Positions 1 through 11,771 of a stretch of 64,000 nucleotides of DNA are shown piece after piece. Position numbers and translations under genes: made by a program. Position 1 is the stretch's first letter. Every line of letters begins with the position of its first letter. The DNA is from Sweltsa coloradensis. Its lineage: Eukaryota; Arthropoda; Insecta; Plecoptera; Chloroperlidae. The stretch spans positions 43,950 through 107,949 of the forward strand of contig JAMZAV010002237.1 in assembly GCA_024449915.1 (NCBI GenBank), written 5' to 3'. The notes beneath the pieces are model-generated. The model worked only from the letters and a program-made list of their open reading frames with translations. It was not told the DNA's origin and made no database searches.

Positions 1-169
1 ATTCCATTGCAAATTATTTTTGTTAAAATAGAATAATTATTATTTTAATAAAGTAGTATTAATTGCTAAAGTAATACCAATAAGCAATGGAATGTAAAAT
101 ATCTCGTCAACCATAACACTTGCTTTTTGTTTGCATTGTAGGTGATTATTATCAAGTTTCTATGGTTAC

Positions 170-620
170 TTGTTTATTATATGGTACATGAAAAAAGCTT
201 ATATTATTAAAACCTTTATTTCAATGCTTTTCAGCTATTTTAAAAACAAGTTTCTTTCAAATGCACTACACAGCCATAATCGCTCACTCGTTTGGTCAGA
301 ATTGCTGGCCAATTGACGAATAAGACAATAAGACGAATAAGTTGTAACCAGCGTGTTCACCACATATAAAAAGAAGGATTATTTATCGTACCCCAATCAA
401 ATTTGGCATTGTGTTATCAGGTACCTACATTTCCTCGACTATGTGTTTTTAGGGTTCATAACACTAATCATGATGACTGAGTGACACCTCCAAAACACAC
501 CAACTCGGATTGCTGCATAATGTGCATGAGTGTGTAAGCACACCGTCATGCTCGGATGCGGCGCACTAACGGGCACTAAGATAGTACATATATTTGGCGG
601 CCATCTTGTAAAATGGCTAC
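170..620. repeat. Dispersed repeat R1, copy 1
   Basis: This stretch matches 9945-10745 and 19905-20750 in the same order: a 'ggttacttgtt' segment, then 'aaaacctttatt', then 'tttggtcagaat', then 'tcaggtacctaaat/ctcgat', then 'gcggcgc…acgggcac'. No plausible long reading frame is conserved among the three, so it reads as an old non-coding interspersed repeat. Unlike the other two copies it lacks the TAGCAG microsatellite. Its termini were not defined. Confidence 0.6.
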
Positions 621-1640
621 CATTAGTGTCATGGGACAAACTTAAGACAACTCTATGTAAAAATAATGTTCCAATAACATTCTTTATAAATGCGAACATT
701 AATTCGTCCATCATCAAACACACTTAAAAATTGTACTTGGCTGAAGGACTAATAAAATGTAATTTTATATAAATAATTTCATAATAGTCCTAGGATGACA
801 AAATTTGTATCAATAAATAGGAAATTTTATGAAAAATCCAAATAACACGTCAGGTTTTTTAAACTGTCATAATTATAATAGAAAACAAATGAAAATCAAA
901 AGCGTGTACTATATGCATATGCCTAAAACAAGATGGCGTCGTAAAAAATATTTTGCCCAAAATTACAAATGTCTACCCAAGATTTTTTTATCCTCAAGGT
1001 ATACACGAACAGGATAGGAAGAGAAAACTCGACCAGGTCAAGATTCCACGTCTCTTTTGGCCAGGATCTGTACAATGCATCTAACAATAAGTATTCGACC
1101 AGTTTTGTAGTTTGCCGCACGCTACGCTTTTCATCACGTATACCACCAAAGCGACCAAAGTATTTGCATTTAAGCAAAATGAAAATACGGACGTGTTCAC
1201 AAATGTATTCCGCAAATAAATCCACCACCGTGTCTTACGAAAATGTTGATCGTTCAACCGTAAAAAAATATAGAACATTTTAGTGTAATTCTGAAAATGT
1301 TAATTTTCCCCGCAATTGTTGATTTTTCACCTTGACTTATTGTTGCAATCCGAAATAAAAATTAAGCATAATGAACGCCCATGTCTTGTGAATACAACGC
1401 GCTAAATTTGATTTTTAAATAAAAAAATTACAGAATTTACAACATGATTTATAACGCAAAGTGCGATCGACGCCGCGCATCCAAGATGGCGTCGTAAATC
1501 TATGACGTACACGCATTTCGAGACCACAACGTCATTTTTCTAGTGGGTGATGAAGTAGCCGACGATTTTATTTTGGTTTCGCGCGGTAGTACCGCCTGTA
1601 TGGGTCAAAGCTGAAATTTCGGATTCGACCGCCGCACTAA
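621..1640. other. Unassigned intergenic sequence
   Basis: I see no supportable gene. It has short AT-rich frames only. The phrase 'aagatggcgtcgtaaa' occurs twice (near 930 and 1485), suggesting a decayed repeat, but nothing more can be said. The fragmentary LINE begins at the right edge. Confidence 0.4.
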
Positions 1641-1642
1641 CA

Positions 1643-2823
1643 GTGACGAACTTAATAGAATACACTAATGATTTAGCGTTTAACATCAATAACAAAATGC
1701 AAGTTGACTCTATTTATACGGATTTTAAAAAAGCATTCGATAGTGTTGACCACGCTCTCCTGCTTCATAAGATCAAGGGGCATGGTGTGTGTGGTCCTTT
1801 GACGTTTTGGCAAGTTATTTGTGCGGGCGCACACAATCAGTTGTTATTGATGGTGGGTCATCTAGGGCAGAAACTATCTCTTCTGGAGTTCCCCAGGGCT
1901 CGATCCTGGGTCCACTCCTTTTCACTCTGTATGTTAACGATATCACGACATGCTTTAAGTCGTCTAAATGTCTCATAAACGCAGACGACTTAAAGATATA
2001 CCGTCCGATTGGCAGCGTGCGAGACTATGTGGAACTGCAGAAGGATGTTGACAGGCTCTCTGCCTGATGCACTGATTGGAGACCCGACTTGAATGTTGCG
2101 AAATGTAATGTAACAACATTCACTAACAAAAGGAGACATGTTATATTTTTTAATTATATGATTGATGGCAAGGCCTTGGAAAGAGTACAATCAATTCGTG
2201 ATCTTGGGGTTATTGTAAATTCTGACTTGTCTTTCAATACTCACGTGGACTCCATTACACCTAAAGCTTATAAAATGCTTGGTCTATTAAGACGCAACTG
2301 TCTTAAACATTTTAAAGCGTCAACCACAAGGGCATTGTATGTGGCTCTTGTACGCCCACACGTGGAGTACGCAAGCGTTGTGTGGAGTCCATACCATATA
2401 ACAAAGGTTGAGAGTATTGAGAAGGTGCAAAAAAGGTTTATCAAGATGTTGTGTTTTAGTCATTTTAACGTTGTGTACCACAGAATTAATTATTTAACTC
2501 TTTGTAAGGATAGCTCCTTGACGACATTGTGCAATAGACGTAAACTTTTAGACATGGTGTTTTTATACAAGCTAGTAAATAATGTGTTTGATTCTTTTTT
2601 ACTAAGCCTTTTAAACTTTAATGTGCCTGCCAGACAAACGAGGAATCATCCAACTTTTTACATACCTAACAATAGGATTAACATTTTAAAACACTCGGCG
2701 CTTCATAGGATTCAAACTAATTTTAATTTAATCAATATAACGTCAGCTAGGCAAATAGACATATTTTCGGACAATCTAAGCCTTTTTAAGGCGAGGATGT
2801 GGAGGGCTTTTAATATAGAATAA
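1643..2823 (+). pseudogene. Broken CR1/Jockey-type LINE reverse transcriptase
   Basis: This is a 5'-truncated non-LTR retrotransposon reverse transcriptase. In order one can read a palm segment with DFKKAFDSVDH (about 1725), the conserved GVPQGSILGPLLF block (about 1890), an ADD active-site block (about 1980) and a thumb with VRPHVEYASVVWSP (about 2350). The reading frame changes between about 1780 and 1880, and a TGA interrupts it at about 2068. The first residue of the catalytic F/YADD box is Asn, another sign of decay. The endonuclease half is absent, as expected for 5' truncation on insertion. The last segment (2089-2823) stays open for 244 codons. The clade is uncertain within the CR1/Jockey group. 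Confidence 0.85.
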
Positions 2824-3110
<287 letters not shown>

Positions 3111-3249
3111 GATAACGCTGGTCTTGGCAGCTAGGTCTATACTAGAAGCCTATTATATTCTTGAAAAATGGATTCATAAAGTATTTCAAATTAACGTTAT
3201 TAGATCTATGCTATCGTTAGGTCGTACAGAAAAGCCAATAAAATTTTAC

Positions 3250-3495
3250 ACTAGGAAAACGCTTAAGTCCCGACGCGTTGATGGATGAGCGTAATATTTT
3301 AAAAACGAAAAAAGCGTAAAATTGCGATTTTTTTAACAAATAATTTTTCGATTACGTTCAAATTTCACATGAATATATTAATTTATAAAATTAAGGTTAT
3401 GTGCAAAAATCATTACAATCAGATAAAGCATGTAGGTGTAATAAGTTAAAGAAATTATAAAAATCGAAAAAAATCGTAAAATTGCGATTGTAGTG
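3250..3495 (-). mobile_element. Helitron/HINE-like fragment M1 (inverted)
   Basis: It begins with ACTAGGAAAACGCTTAAGTC followed by the subterminal motif ATGGATGAGCG. This is the reverse complement of the 3' end of the elements at 26992-27817, 50262-51215 and 51556-52329. Inside is a single copy of the about 160-bp AT-rich internal unit ('gcgattttttt…cctacatgcttt' on the opposite strand). The other end is not recognisable, so this is a truncated copy. Confidence 0.7.
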
Positions 3496-3539
3496 TAGGA
3501 CATTGCCATTATCAGGGCAAACATGGACTTTACCATACT

Positions 3540-4175
3540 CTAACTTCTTGTGAATGGTAATGTATCTTTTATTCGTTAAGACTTACAAATCTGGACACCC
3601 AAAGAATTTACAACATGAACTTATTTTTTTCACTCAATGCCACATTTCTTGGTGTATTTGGAACACGTATAGTATTAACAGCAATTGTGTTTTACCATTG
3701 GCTTCAAATATTTTAAGCATTTCAAACTTCATTGTATTTTGGACTGCATAGATCATTCACACTTCCATTCTCTTTATGTTCCACTTCACCCTGGCCACCA
3801 GCAATATTAATGTTCTTGTTAAATCGTCGTATCTTTCCTCATTCACTGCTGATCAGGAAACCAGGGTTGAAGAGAGTCTGAAACAAGAATATCGATGTGT
3901 GTTACTTATTGGCAGTGTTAAAGCTGAATGGAGGAAGACAAAACCAAACATTTTATTCTGAGCTCTGGTCTAGAACGGTTTAATTTTAAAGTGTATGATA
4001 AAGAACACTAGCCTAATACGCATGTGCTATAATACGACCCTATTCGAAACTTGTCATTGCAAATTCCGTTGTCAACCCAGGTAAACTCCATTGGTTCATT
4101 TGCAACAACACAGATAATTACCACAATCTAGTGTGATGTCGCACATCCACGTATGCGTATGCAAACTCCACTGTG
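3540..4175. repeat. Array flank segment 'e' (leftmost copy)
   Basis: Matches 22690-23160 and, in garbled form, 38400-38990. Landmarks are 'tgcattttgg.c.gcatagat', 'accagcaatattaatgttcttgttaaa' and 'gatcaggaa.ccag', then one copy of the 66-bp 'gtgtatgataaagaacac…gttcgaaacttgtca' unit that is amplified at 23092-23425. It lies at the left end of the zinc-finger exon array flank and is cut by the LINE at about 4180. Small frames here are not conserved. Confidence 0.65.
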
Positions 4176-4449
4176 GCCACTCCCAGAGAAGTGTTATCTA
4201 TTATTAAAAAGCAGAAAAATAGGAAAACGCCGGGTGATGATGGAATCTCTAATTTAGTGCTAAAATAGCTTCCAAAAAAGTGCATTATATTATTATAAAA
4301 AGCTATCACGATATTAATTAACCAAATATTATACTTTTCGCACTTCCCGACATCGTGGAAAGTAGCACAGCTTCTCTCATTCCCTAAGCCTGGTAAAAAC
4401 AGGTCACAAGCGCAGAATTATCGTCCAATTAGTTTACTAAGCTCACTGA

Positions 4450-6067
4450 GGGCCGGTATTACAATCAACAAATAAGAAAGTTATTTGTGACAAATAAGCT
4501 AACTGTAGCAAATAACGTTATTTCGGTCTTTCAATCGACAAATAGCACTATTCTTAAGAATAGGAGCAGCTTATTTGTCGGATTCTTTTTGGGAGGTTCA
4601 AATGGCCGATAGCGCGCTATTCGATGAATAGGGTGTAAACAAATTCATAAAACTGATTTAAAAATAAAAAATAAGATAAAATAAATAAACAAAATAATTT
4701 TAACAACTATTTTAATTAATTATCTATCACAATAATTGAAAAATAAATAAATAACAATCATTTATATATTATTATTTTTTTCAAATTCATTTTATTGGGC
4801 CAATTGTTCATCTTATATTCAGCCTAATAATTGGTTTTGCTTTATTTGGATTAAGGACGCGTCAACCGTTTGGTCATAATGCACCACTCCACCCTAAGGG
4901 ATAATGTGGAGGAGGGGCCCATGCTGGACAGAACCAGCCACGGTTAAGGGGAGGATGGGGGGTTTCTGACGTCGCGGTCGTCATCGTCTTTGCCAACGTC
5001 GTCGGAGAGATCGTCAAGGAAGGGGAGATGTCCCCGACGACGATTGCCAGAGCTCGCCTATAGTTTTAGGGAGAAATATACTACCCTACGTACTTGCTGA
5101 TGTTTGCGAGATGGACTCTTTCTCTTGAATCGCATAGTACGATTTGCAGAGCCATGCTCTGGGCCAATTCAACCCCGGGCCTATAGACGGTCATTAATTA
5201 ATTAATAATTCGTTCTTTTTGTCAGTATTTGTTAGTATTGATTTTATTATGCATATTTTACCTCGTATATAGATTATAGAGTAAGCTTTGTGAACTTATT
5301 TTAAATGAAGTCTATCACACCAAAGCCAAATATTTTGGAATGCGCTAGATGAAAAAAAATAACTAAACAATTTAATTTTAGAAGTAATAAGAACCAACGC
5401 CCGTAGTAAAATATTATGTAATCGACGATCTGTAAATATGAGCTTCAATTTGAGGGTCGCCTTGGGTGTAGGCTAACAGACGTAAATAGCAAAATGTTGA
5501 GGGGAAAGTCTTTTTTCGAGTAAATTACACGGAAAGTTATAAAAATTGAAATTCGTCACAGATAATAAGTGAACACAATAATGATGGGATGAATAAAAAC
5601 GTAAAAAAGTTTTCCCAGACGGGACTCAAACCGGCGACCTCTCGCGGGCATAACTAAAGCGCTAACCACTCGGCTAGCAGCGTCTGCAGTGGGCATCCGG
5701 TCTAGAGCGATATACTAATGCAGCCCGGTAAATGTGCACGCAGACTTGAGTCGTGTTAAAGCTTCACGATGACAGTTAGGACACTGTCAATGCTTTTAAA
5801 ACCTTCTGCCAATATTTCTTGAATGTAATTCACAGTTGTATGCAGCATATGTTTGCAATTACTTCTTATTTTGGTATTAAACACTTTCGAGGTGGCAGTT
5901 CTCGCGACGCGGGACTATCCACTCGATCAGAATGTTCCAAATTGGGAGGATTAACTTCCTTTGTAATACGCGAAGTAGGTAGTTATTGGACGGATAGCCC
6001 ATCCGACAGATAACTATTTGTTACAGTTAACGTTTATTATTAATTTTGTTGATTGTAATACCGGCCC
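4450..6067. mobile_element. Non-autonomous DNA transposon with GGGCCGG termini, 3-bp TSD
   Basis: The ends are perfect inverted repeats beginning GGGCCGGTATTACAATCAAC and extending about 23 bp. They are flanked by the trinucleotide TGA on each side (4447-4449 and 6068-6070). A TNA 3-bp duplication with GC-rich termini is the PIF/Harbinger pattern. The 1618-bp body has no transposase frame. It includes a GC-rich stretch (about 4860-5180) and a tRNA-like sequence on the minus strand (5612-5690). Removing it restores the surrounding LINE, which confirms both boundaries. The superfamily is inferred from TSD length only. Confidence 0.85.
5612..5690 (-). repeat. tRNA-like sequence (SINE head or tRNA pseudogene)
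   Basis: On the minus strand one reads TAGCCGAGTGGTTAGCG (A-box-like) followed about 30 bases later by GGTTTGAGTCCC (B-box-like). The arrangement between them is compatible with a class II (Ser/Leu-type) variable arm. The anticodon arm does not fold cleanly and I cannot name an isotype. It lies inside the Harbinger-like element, so it was most likely carried in as a SINE or pseudogene. Confidence 0.5.
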
Positions 6068-7070
6068 TGAGTGAAATAGCAGAGAAAGATATTTTAAAAC
6101 GTATACAGAAGCATTTGTGTTATAATAATATACTTATTAATGGACAATTCGGTTTTTGACAACATCACAGCACAACAGCTTAACTGACGAAGCTAGCAGA
6201 GCATATTACAGACAATTACAATGTTAATAAGCATACCGGAATGATCTCACTCTCACTCGACATAGGAACAGCTGTTGATACCGTGTGACATTAAGGTTTA
6301 ATATGCAAACTGGTTTCAAATAATTTCCCCTAATACCTAAGTCTCATCATTCAGTCTTACCTCCGTAACCGGAGTTTTTATGTTAAAGTGAACAATATGA
6401 AATCGAGTATCATAAAAATCCTCGCAGGAGTCCCTAAGGGTTCCCTGTTACTGTTAGATCCTGTGCTTTTTACTGTGTACATAAATGACATTCCTCGTCT
6501 TAAAAATATCCTTCTGAACGTATATGCAGATGACACCGCAATTTTGACTTCTTCCTATAGAATCAGTGCAATAAAAAAGCGACTGGAATCTGCGTTCATA
6601 AAAATAAAATAAACATTTCCATCGATGGAGAATAAAAGTCAATGACTCAAAAACGACCGCCATTCTGTTCACCAAGCGACAAAAAGCTCACATTTACTCA
6701 CCACATCAATAGCAAAATCCAGCAAGCGTACTCTGCCGTATCACAACAGTGTATCCCCTATTTAACAAACGTAATCATATGAATATAAAAAATAAGTTTA
6801 TACTGTACACCATGGCAATCGGGCCAATTGTTACGTACGCTTGTCCGGTATGGAGCTCTACTTGCACTTCAAATTATAAAAAACTACAAAAAATGGTCCA
6901 GAATAAATGCTTACGAATAATAGGGAATTTCCCTAGAAATTCATGGATATCAGACCTAAATGCAATTTTTAATTAACCTACCATTTTAAGGATCTTGTCT
7001 TTCAATTCACCGATCGCATCTATTAAAAATGTACAGACAATTTTCAAATTATTTTAATTTTTTGCCTTGG

Positions 7071-8115
7071 AGATTACGGTCTATCCTCACTTACATATAA
7101 GAGGTACATACACAAGTGAACTAAACATGTTTTAATCTAATTGATAATCGTTTATGCTACTCTACTCTAATTCCGTATTGCATGTATTACTTTATTTTAG
7201 AATTGCCTTACTTAGTTCCAGAGAGTTTTTTTTTTTTAATTTTTTCCCTCGTAACATACATAATATGTTTTTATTCAATATCTCTTTACAATAAGCTATA
7301 CGATATATTATTTTTATGTTAAAATTTTAAGAGCCCAATGGCTCAGGTAATTTTTTACACACTGTATGCACTGCAGTACCTTTATAATAAGTTAAATAAA
7401 AACCTTTAAAAAGAAGAAAAAACCATGCGCGCGTCTCCTGGCCGAGTTTACTCTCTGTTGTATGTGTGTTCTGTGGATACGGCTCAGTTTCTCGTCGGCA
7501 GACGCGAGGAACACATTTAACCAATAAGCTTGAGACTGCAGGATCGGCCACATTAAATCATGATAGACTGCTGTAGAATGTCACTGGAGTATAGAAATAT
7601 CAAGTTAAAAAAATATTGGGTTCATAGAATGACTTTTTAATTTTACCAAATTTAATATGATTTACATACTTGACGCCATAACTAATCCATAATCACATCA
7701 ATAATGTAAATCTTTCAATTATTATTATTGTGTAAATGTACAAATAATGACTTAAGTACATTTCTCATGCTATGAGCTATGAGCAGCAGTCTGCAATAAA
7801 CAGATTTAATATCGTACGAGCAAATATCATGAGACATTACTGTGAAAATTAGCTTTTACGACTATTTTGGAGATATCTCAAATGAATGAAACAGTTTAAG
7901 CCCAAATCGAGGGTCGTCATTGTATCTGTTTCATTCAATCGTAAAGGATAGATATGAATGGAATTAAAAACAAACAAAAACAATAACAATAACAAACAAT
8001 ACAGCCTAAATAGTAATTTTATCCAAAGGATAATAATATGATGCAATATATGTTACAAGATAAGATTAAGGCACGTGCCATTATCATCCATAAGAAAGGA
8101 ACCATGCAAATATTA
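7071..8115. repeat. LINE tail followed by array flank segments 'e' and 'a'
   Basis: 7071-7320 is AT-rich LINE 3' sequence with no gene. From about 7420, 'ctcgtcggcagacg.gaggaacac' matches 39110 and 61930 (end of segment e). From 7560 the text matches segment a at 24590, 41380, 48000 and 60120 ('gcaataaac', 'gagggtcgtcattgta', 'acaatacagcc', 'aaggcacgtgccattat'). Segment a is interrupted at 8116 and resumes at 10859. No conserved frame is present. Confidence 0.6.
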
Positions 8116-8528
8116 TTGAGCGAGCGTAGCGAGCGTCTCCACTTGACTCTTATGGCTCGAATGTCTTTTTTTTCTGTTACTGCTTTGATACAGGTCGCAC
8201 CGTTTCTCTGATCGACCTGAAATTTTGCACACATGTACATACCACCTAGGCGGGTTGCTGTATAGTTTTTGAACAAAATCCGATCGTTGGTTATAAAAAA
8301 TAAAAAATAAAATAAAAAAATAAAAAAATAAAAATGTACCGATCGTTATGAAATTTTGCAGGGTCAATAAGTAAAACATTCTCTCCTATTTTCCAAATTT
8401 TCAGCTAAATCGGTCAAGACCTTAAAGACTTATTGGTAATCATAATTCGAAAAATGATGTTAAAAAATGAAGGAGGCAGTGAAGATACAAAGATACACTT
8501 TAGAAGGCATGACGTGAATTAGTACAAT

Positions 8529-9258
8529 CAGAGTCGATAAAGAAGTTTCCCCTTTGGGGAGGTCCCCTTACTCCCAAGTCAAAACGGAATCTAACGCTCT
8601 GCGCGCTGAGGGCGGCTTAAATGTGAAACTAATAAAAGCACTGCACGCTAAATACGGTCAGTAGATTATCGATATGCAGTGGCAATGCAATAAACAAAAC
8701 AACAGACGCAACGTCAAACTTCAATTTTATTTCAATTATATTAGCCCAGGGCCCTAGCCTTTTGATTTATTATTGTTCTATCACTACCACCAGGCGTCAC
8801 TGACATTTTCGTGCGAAATTAATCGAGATGTGGGTTATTTAAGCTTTACGGACGTAAGTGTAGCCTAGGCCCAAGGCCACAATACAGTTTTCAGACGTAA
8901 GTACGCCCTTGGCATTCAAATCGAAATAGTAAACAATACATTTTGTCGGCCTAGGTTCTAGGCTTAGGTCTACTACATCAGAAATATCCTCATCAATAAA
9001 GAGAGTTTGCTTTATGCGAAAACATTCGCCAACATTCGATCGTATTTAATATTTTGACGTTTCCGCCATTTGTCGTCATCGACTGTTGACTACTAGTAGA
9101 AAAGTGACGTAGTTTTATTGAAGTAGTTCCATCAATCGTCACACAATGTCGCGCGGAACGTTAGATTCCAAACGCCAAAAAGCAACTTTTTATTTAACCC
9201 AGGGCGGTATAGGGAGTTGGGGGACCTCCCCAAAGGGGAAACTTCTTTATCGACTCTG
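8529..9258. mobile_element. hAT-like MITE, 730 bp
   Basis: Termini CAGAGTCGATAAAG…CTTTATCGACTCTG continue as an imperfect inverted repeat of about 45 bp ('aagtttcccctttggggagg' on the left, its complement on the right). The sequence GTACAAT flanks both ends (8522-8528 and 9259-9265). CAG-type ends and a 7-8 bp duplication are typical of hAT elements. No transposase is encoded. The internal part (8600-9160) contains no convincing frame. Confidence 0.8.
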
Positions 9259-9281
9259 GTACAATGCAAAGATGTTGGAAT

Positions 9282-9480
9282 AGTATATCACACACATAAC
9301 AAAAACTTGTAGAAATACAGCCAAACCTTACACACTCAAAAGGAATGAGATCTAAAAAAAGGGCCAAGCTCATCTACCCTTCCACATTTGCGCATTCTTA
9401 ATTCATAAACGTACAGTGTCCCATAACAGCATCTTTGAAAAGCTTGGCAAAATAGAATTTGCAATTATTAATTTAAACGT
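9282..9480. repeat. Single arm of the foldback element
   Basis: Near-identical to the left arm of 10993-11367: 'cacacacataacaaaaac', then the 'ttgtagaaatacagcc', 'gagatctaaaaaaaggg' and 'cccttccaca' blocks, through 'agcttggcaaaatagaatttgc'. A small extra segment ('tttgcgcattcttaattc') is present after 'ccaca'. The inverse arm is missing here. Confidence 0.7.
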
Positions 9481-9944
9481 AGGCCTAGTAGTTTATCCAA
9501 GTTCTTTTTTCCTAATTAATTTAAACGTAATATCATGCAAATTCTGCCTGCTCTGAGCCTGCTCTAAGCTCACATCCAATTAAAACTTTCCCATGTAACA
9601 ACAAACGCACAACTAATGTTATTTTACACACATTTCACTGCATCCACAGCCATGTAAATCATCAGATAATCAAAAGAATATTGAAAATTTTCACCATCTT
9701 TTGTTTTACATTTTCATTAAAAGTGACAGGAGATTGCGTGAGTTTATTAAAAGAAAAGAAAAGGCTTATTATTGTCGTAAATTTTGGAATAGCCTAGGAC
9801 TATCATACCATTGTTTATCTGCATTAGGCTTTTAGTAATCAAAACTAGTTATTTTGTTGTTTGTGATAGAATGCCTATCGGCTAGGTTAGTGTTTGTGGT
9901 TTGGGAAACCACAAACACCAAAACTAGTTATTTGTACGGGATGT
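9481..9944. other. Unassigned sequence
   Basis: AT-rich and without a supportable frame. It contains a short imperfect inverted repeat near 9890-9920 ('tgtttgtggtttgggaaacc' against 'ggtttcccaaaccacaaaca'). Nothing else was recognised. Confidence 0.35.
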
Positions 9945-10745
9945 GTGTCAGAACAATGGTTGTGCTGGCCTAGGGTTGGCTAAGAAAGACCTAGGGCTTC
10001 TCAAACATGTAGTGTAAGTATTTATTTATCTAGTCCTATAGCCTAATGGAACTTTAGACCTACACTGTTGTATTATAAATAATTTTCTACATCTGGGCCC
10101 TAGGCCAGGGACGGTTTCTGATTTGTTTTATGAGAGTATAATGACACCTTTTCTCGGTCCACACAAAGAAGAAAAATTTAAAATGACCGCTATTTGTTTA
10201 CGTATCGCAATTTCCCGCTTAACTCTTGCTTGTACCGTCAACAAGTATAGTTACTTGTTGATTGTATGCCTAGTGTATAAAGCTTATTTTAAAACCTTTA
10301 TTTGGAAGCCTTCCAGCAAACTTTTTCAACTTTTTTTTTCAAAAGAGACTATATTACTATAACCTTAATGTCCATGTAAAATATGAACATTGTAGCCCCA
10401 GCCGTCTGGTCAGAATCGCGGGCCGATTGAAACTGACGAATTAGATGTTAGTAGCAGTAGCAGTAGCAGTAGCAGTAGCAGTAGCAGAAACTAACATCCT
10501 TAAAGTGATTTTAAGCATGATTCAAGCCATTTTTTCACCAAGAAGAAATAATCGTACCCCAATAAAATTTGGCATGTGTTGTCAGGTACCTAAATCCCCT
10601 CGATTATGATAGTTTTCAAGTTCACATCACGTTACATGACGGCTGGGTAACACCTCGAAATCACCCCAACTCTGCTTGGTGTATAAGGTGCTTGAGTGTG
10701 TAGCGCACCGCGGCTTGCAGCGCGGCACTTAGATAGTGTACAATA
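9945..10745. repeat. Dispersed repeat R1, copy 2
   Basis: Aligns collinearly with 19905-20750 ('gtcagaacaatg.ttgtgctggc', 'tagggttggcta', 'acatctgggc..taggccagggacgg', 'ctcgg/tccacacaaagaag', 'cgcgggccga', 'ttcaagccattttttcaccaag', 'ctggg taacacctcgaaatcaccc'). The short frame at 10123-10362 is disrupted in copy 3 by an indel, so it is unlikely to be a gene. Confidence 0.7.
10443..10500. repeat. (GTAGCA)n microsatellite between inverted 8-mers
   Basis: About seven tandem GTAGCA hexamers lie between GATGTTAG and CTAACATC, so the whole can fold back. The equivalent insertion at 20447-20495 in R1 copy 3 has a shorter, mixed GTAGCA/GTA core with the same inverted flanks. R1 copy 1 lacks it. Confidence 0.75.
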
Positions 10746-10992
10746 TCAATATCCAGTTCGGCCTATACTGTGTGGTGGGCCTTATGGGAATGTCGCACTC
10801 GGGTCATGTTGCACGTAAAAGGGCTCGCTCAACAACGCGTCCAACTGAGCGTTTTCCTAGTAGTAACTATACGGTAATAAATGTATAAAATGCAGCACTC
10901 AAGCATGTTATAGGCAGGGTTATGAAGGCATTTCTCTTAGACATGATACTGTCTCACCGCAACGATGTAAGAAGTAGAGGTAGGGTATACAA

Positions 10993-11367
10993 CACACACA
11001 TAACAAAAACTTGTAGAAATACAGCCAAACCTTACACACTCAAAAGGAATGAGATCTAAAAAAAGGGCCAAGCTCATCTACCCTTCCACATAAACGTACA
11101 GTGTCCCATAACAGCATCCTCGACAAGCTTGGCAAAATAGAATTTGCGATTATTAATTTAACGTAATAGTTTATCCAAGTTCTTTTTTCTAATAATTTAA
11201 ACGTAATAACATGCAAATTCTATTTTGCCAAGCTTTTCGAGGATGCTGTTATGGGACACTGTACGTTTATGTGGAAGGGTAGATGAGCTTGGCCCTTTTT
11301 TTAGATCTCATTCCTTTTGAGTGTGTAAGGTTTGGCTGTATTTCTACAAGTTTTTGTTATGTGTGTG
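10993..11367. mobile_element. Foldback element with about 155-bp inverted arms
   Basis: Left arm 10993-11147 and right arm 11211-11367 are inverse complements ('cacacacataacaaaaac' … 'gtttttgttatgtgtgtg'), with only a few differences. A spacer of about 65 bp is itself partly repetitive ('taatttaacgtaat'). No coding capacity is seen, and target duplications are not clear. The frames over the right arm (11283-11468) are incidental. Confidence 0.85.
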
Positions 11368-11766
11368 ATTCATTACTTTTTCAAGTTCCATTACAAAATT
11401 ATTTGCTAAAATATAATATTTTTATCAAAGTTGATTTAAATTCTATGGTATTAGCAGTAACAATATAGGATGTAAAATATCTAGACCCGGATTCATGTAC
11501 ATCCTGGGTATAGGTGGTATAACCATGGTATAACGACGGTATAAGGACTGGACCCCAATTCTTGAGTTCGTGGGAGATGAGGTGAAAACGCCAATTTGAA
11601 AACGAAGTCGTTTTCGTTTTCGAAGGAATTGTATTCTTGAACGGTATCGTGGAAAACGTCATGGGTTGTGAGTTGAAAGCATTGATATTAAACCCCTATA
11701 GTAGGCTAGTTTAGCAGTCTCCTATACCTCCGCACAGGCACGAGCGTAGCAAATTGAAGACTCAAC
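11368..11766. other. Flank of the BEL/Pao insertion, no gene seen
   Basis: Contains 'ggtataaccatggtataacgacggtataagg' direct repeats near 11512-11545 and 'cgaagtcgttttcgttttcg' near 11600. No conserved or spliced coding signal was found. The last five bases before the LTR (11767-11771) are the target-site duplication. Confidence 0.4.
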
Positions 11767-11771
11767 CGGCC

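Larger units (their letters stand above)
4180..7070 (+). mobile_element. Jockey-like LINE, interrupted by a DNA element
   Basis: A second LINE in plus orientation. Before the insertion, 4190-4449 encodes an RT start (KTPGDDGISNLVLK, then PKPGKNRSQAQNYRPISLLS). After it, 6071-6970 continues with SEIAEKDILKR, the block AGVPKGSL…VLFTVYINDIP (about 6427) and an intact YADDTAIL catalytic box (about 6523). A thumb segment with VTYACPVWSS follows (about 6830). Several stops and frameshifts (for example at about 4266, 6160 and 6612) make it inactive. The two halves rejoin in register once 4450-6067 is removed. A 3' UTR of unclear length runs to about 7070-7300. Confidence 0.85.
8116..10858 (+). mobile_element. 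Helitron-like element (family N) with nested insertions
   Basis: The left end TTGAGCGAGCG is inversely repeated at about 10838 (GCTCGCTCAA). That copy is followed by a short hairpin (AACGC…GCGTT) and the terminus TTTTCCTAGT, which fits CTRRT. Subterminal inverted repeats plus a 3' hairpin and CTRRT end are the Helitron/Helentron signature. The head (8116-8470) and tail (10770-10858) match the copy at 63133-64000. Between them lie later insertions: a hAT-like MITE (8529-9258), a foldback arm (9282-9480) and repeat R1 (9945-10745). No Rep/helicase coding sequence is present. That head and tail belong to one insertion is an inference from matching family and flanking segment a. Confidence 0.6.
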
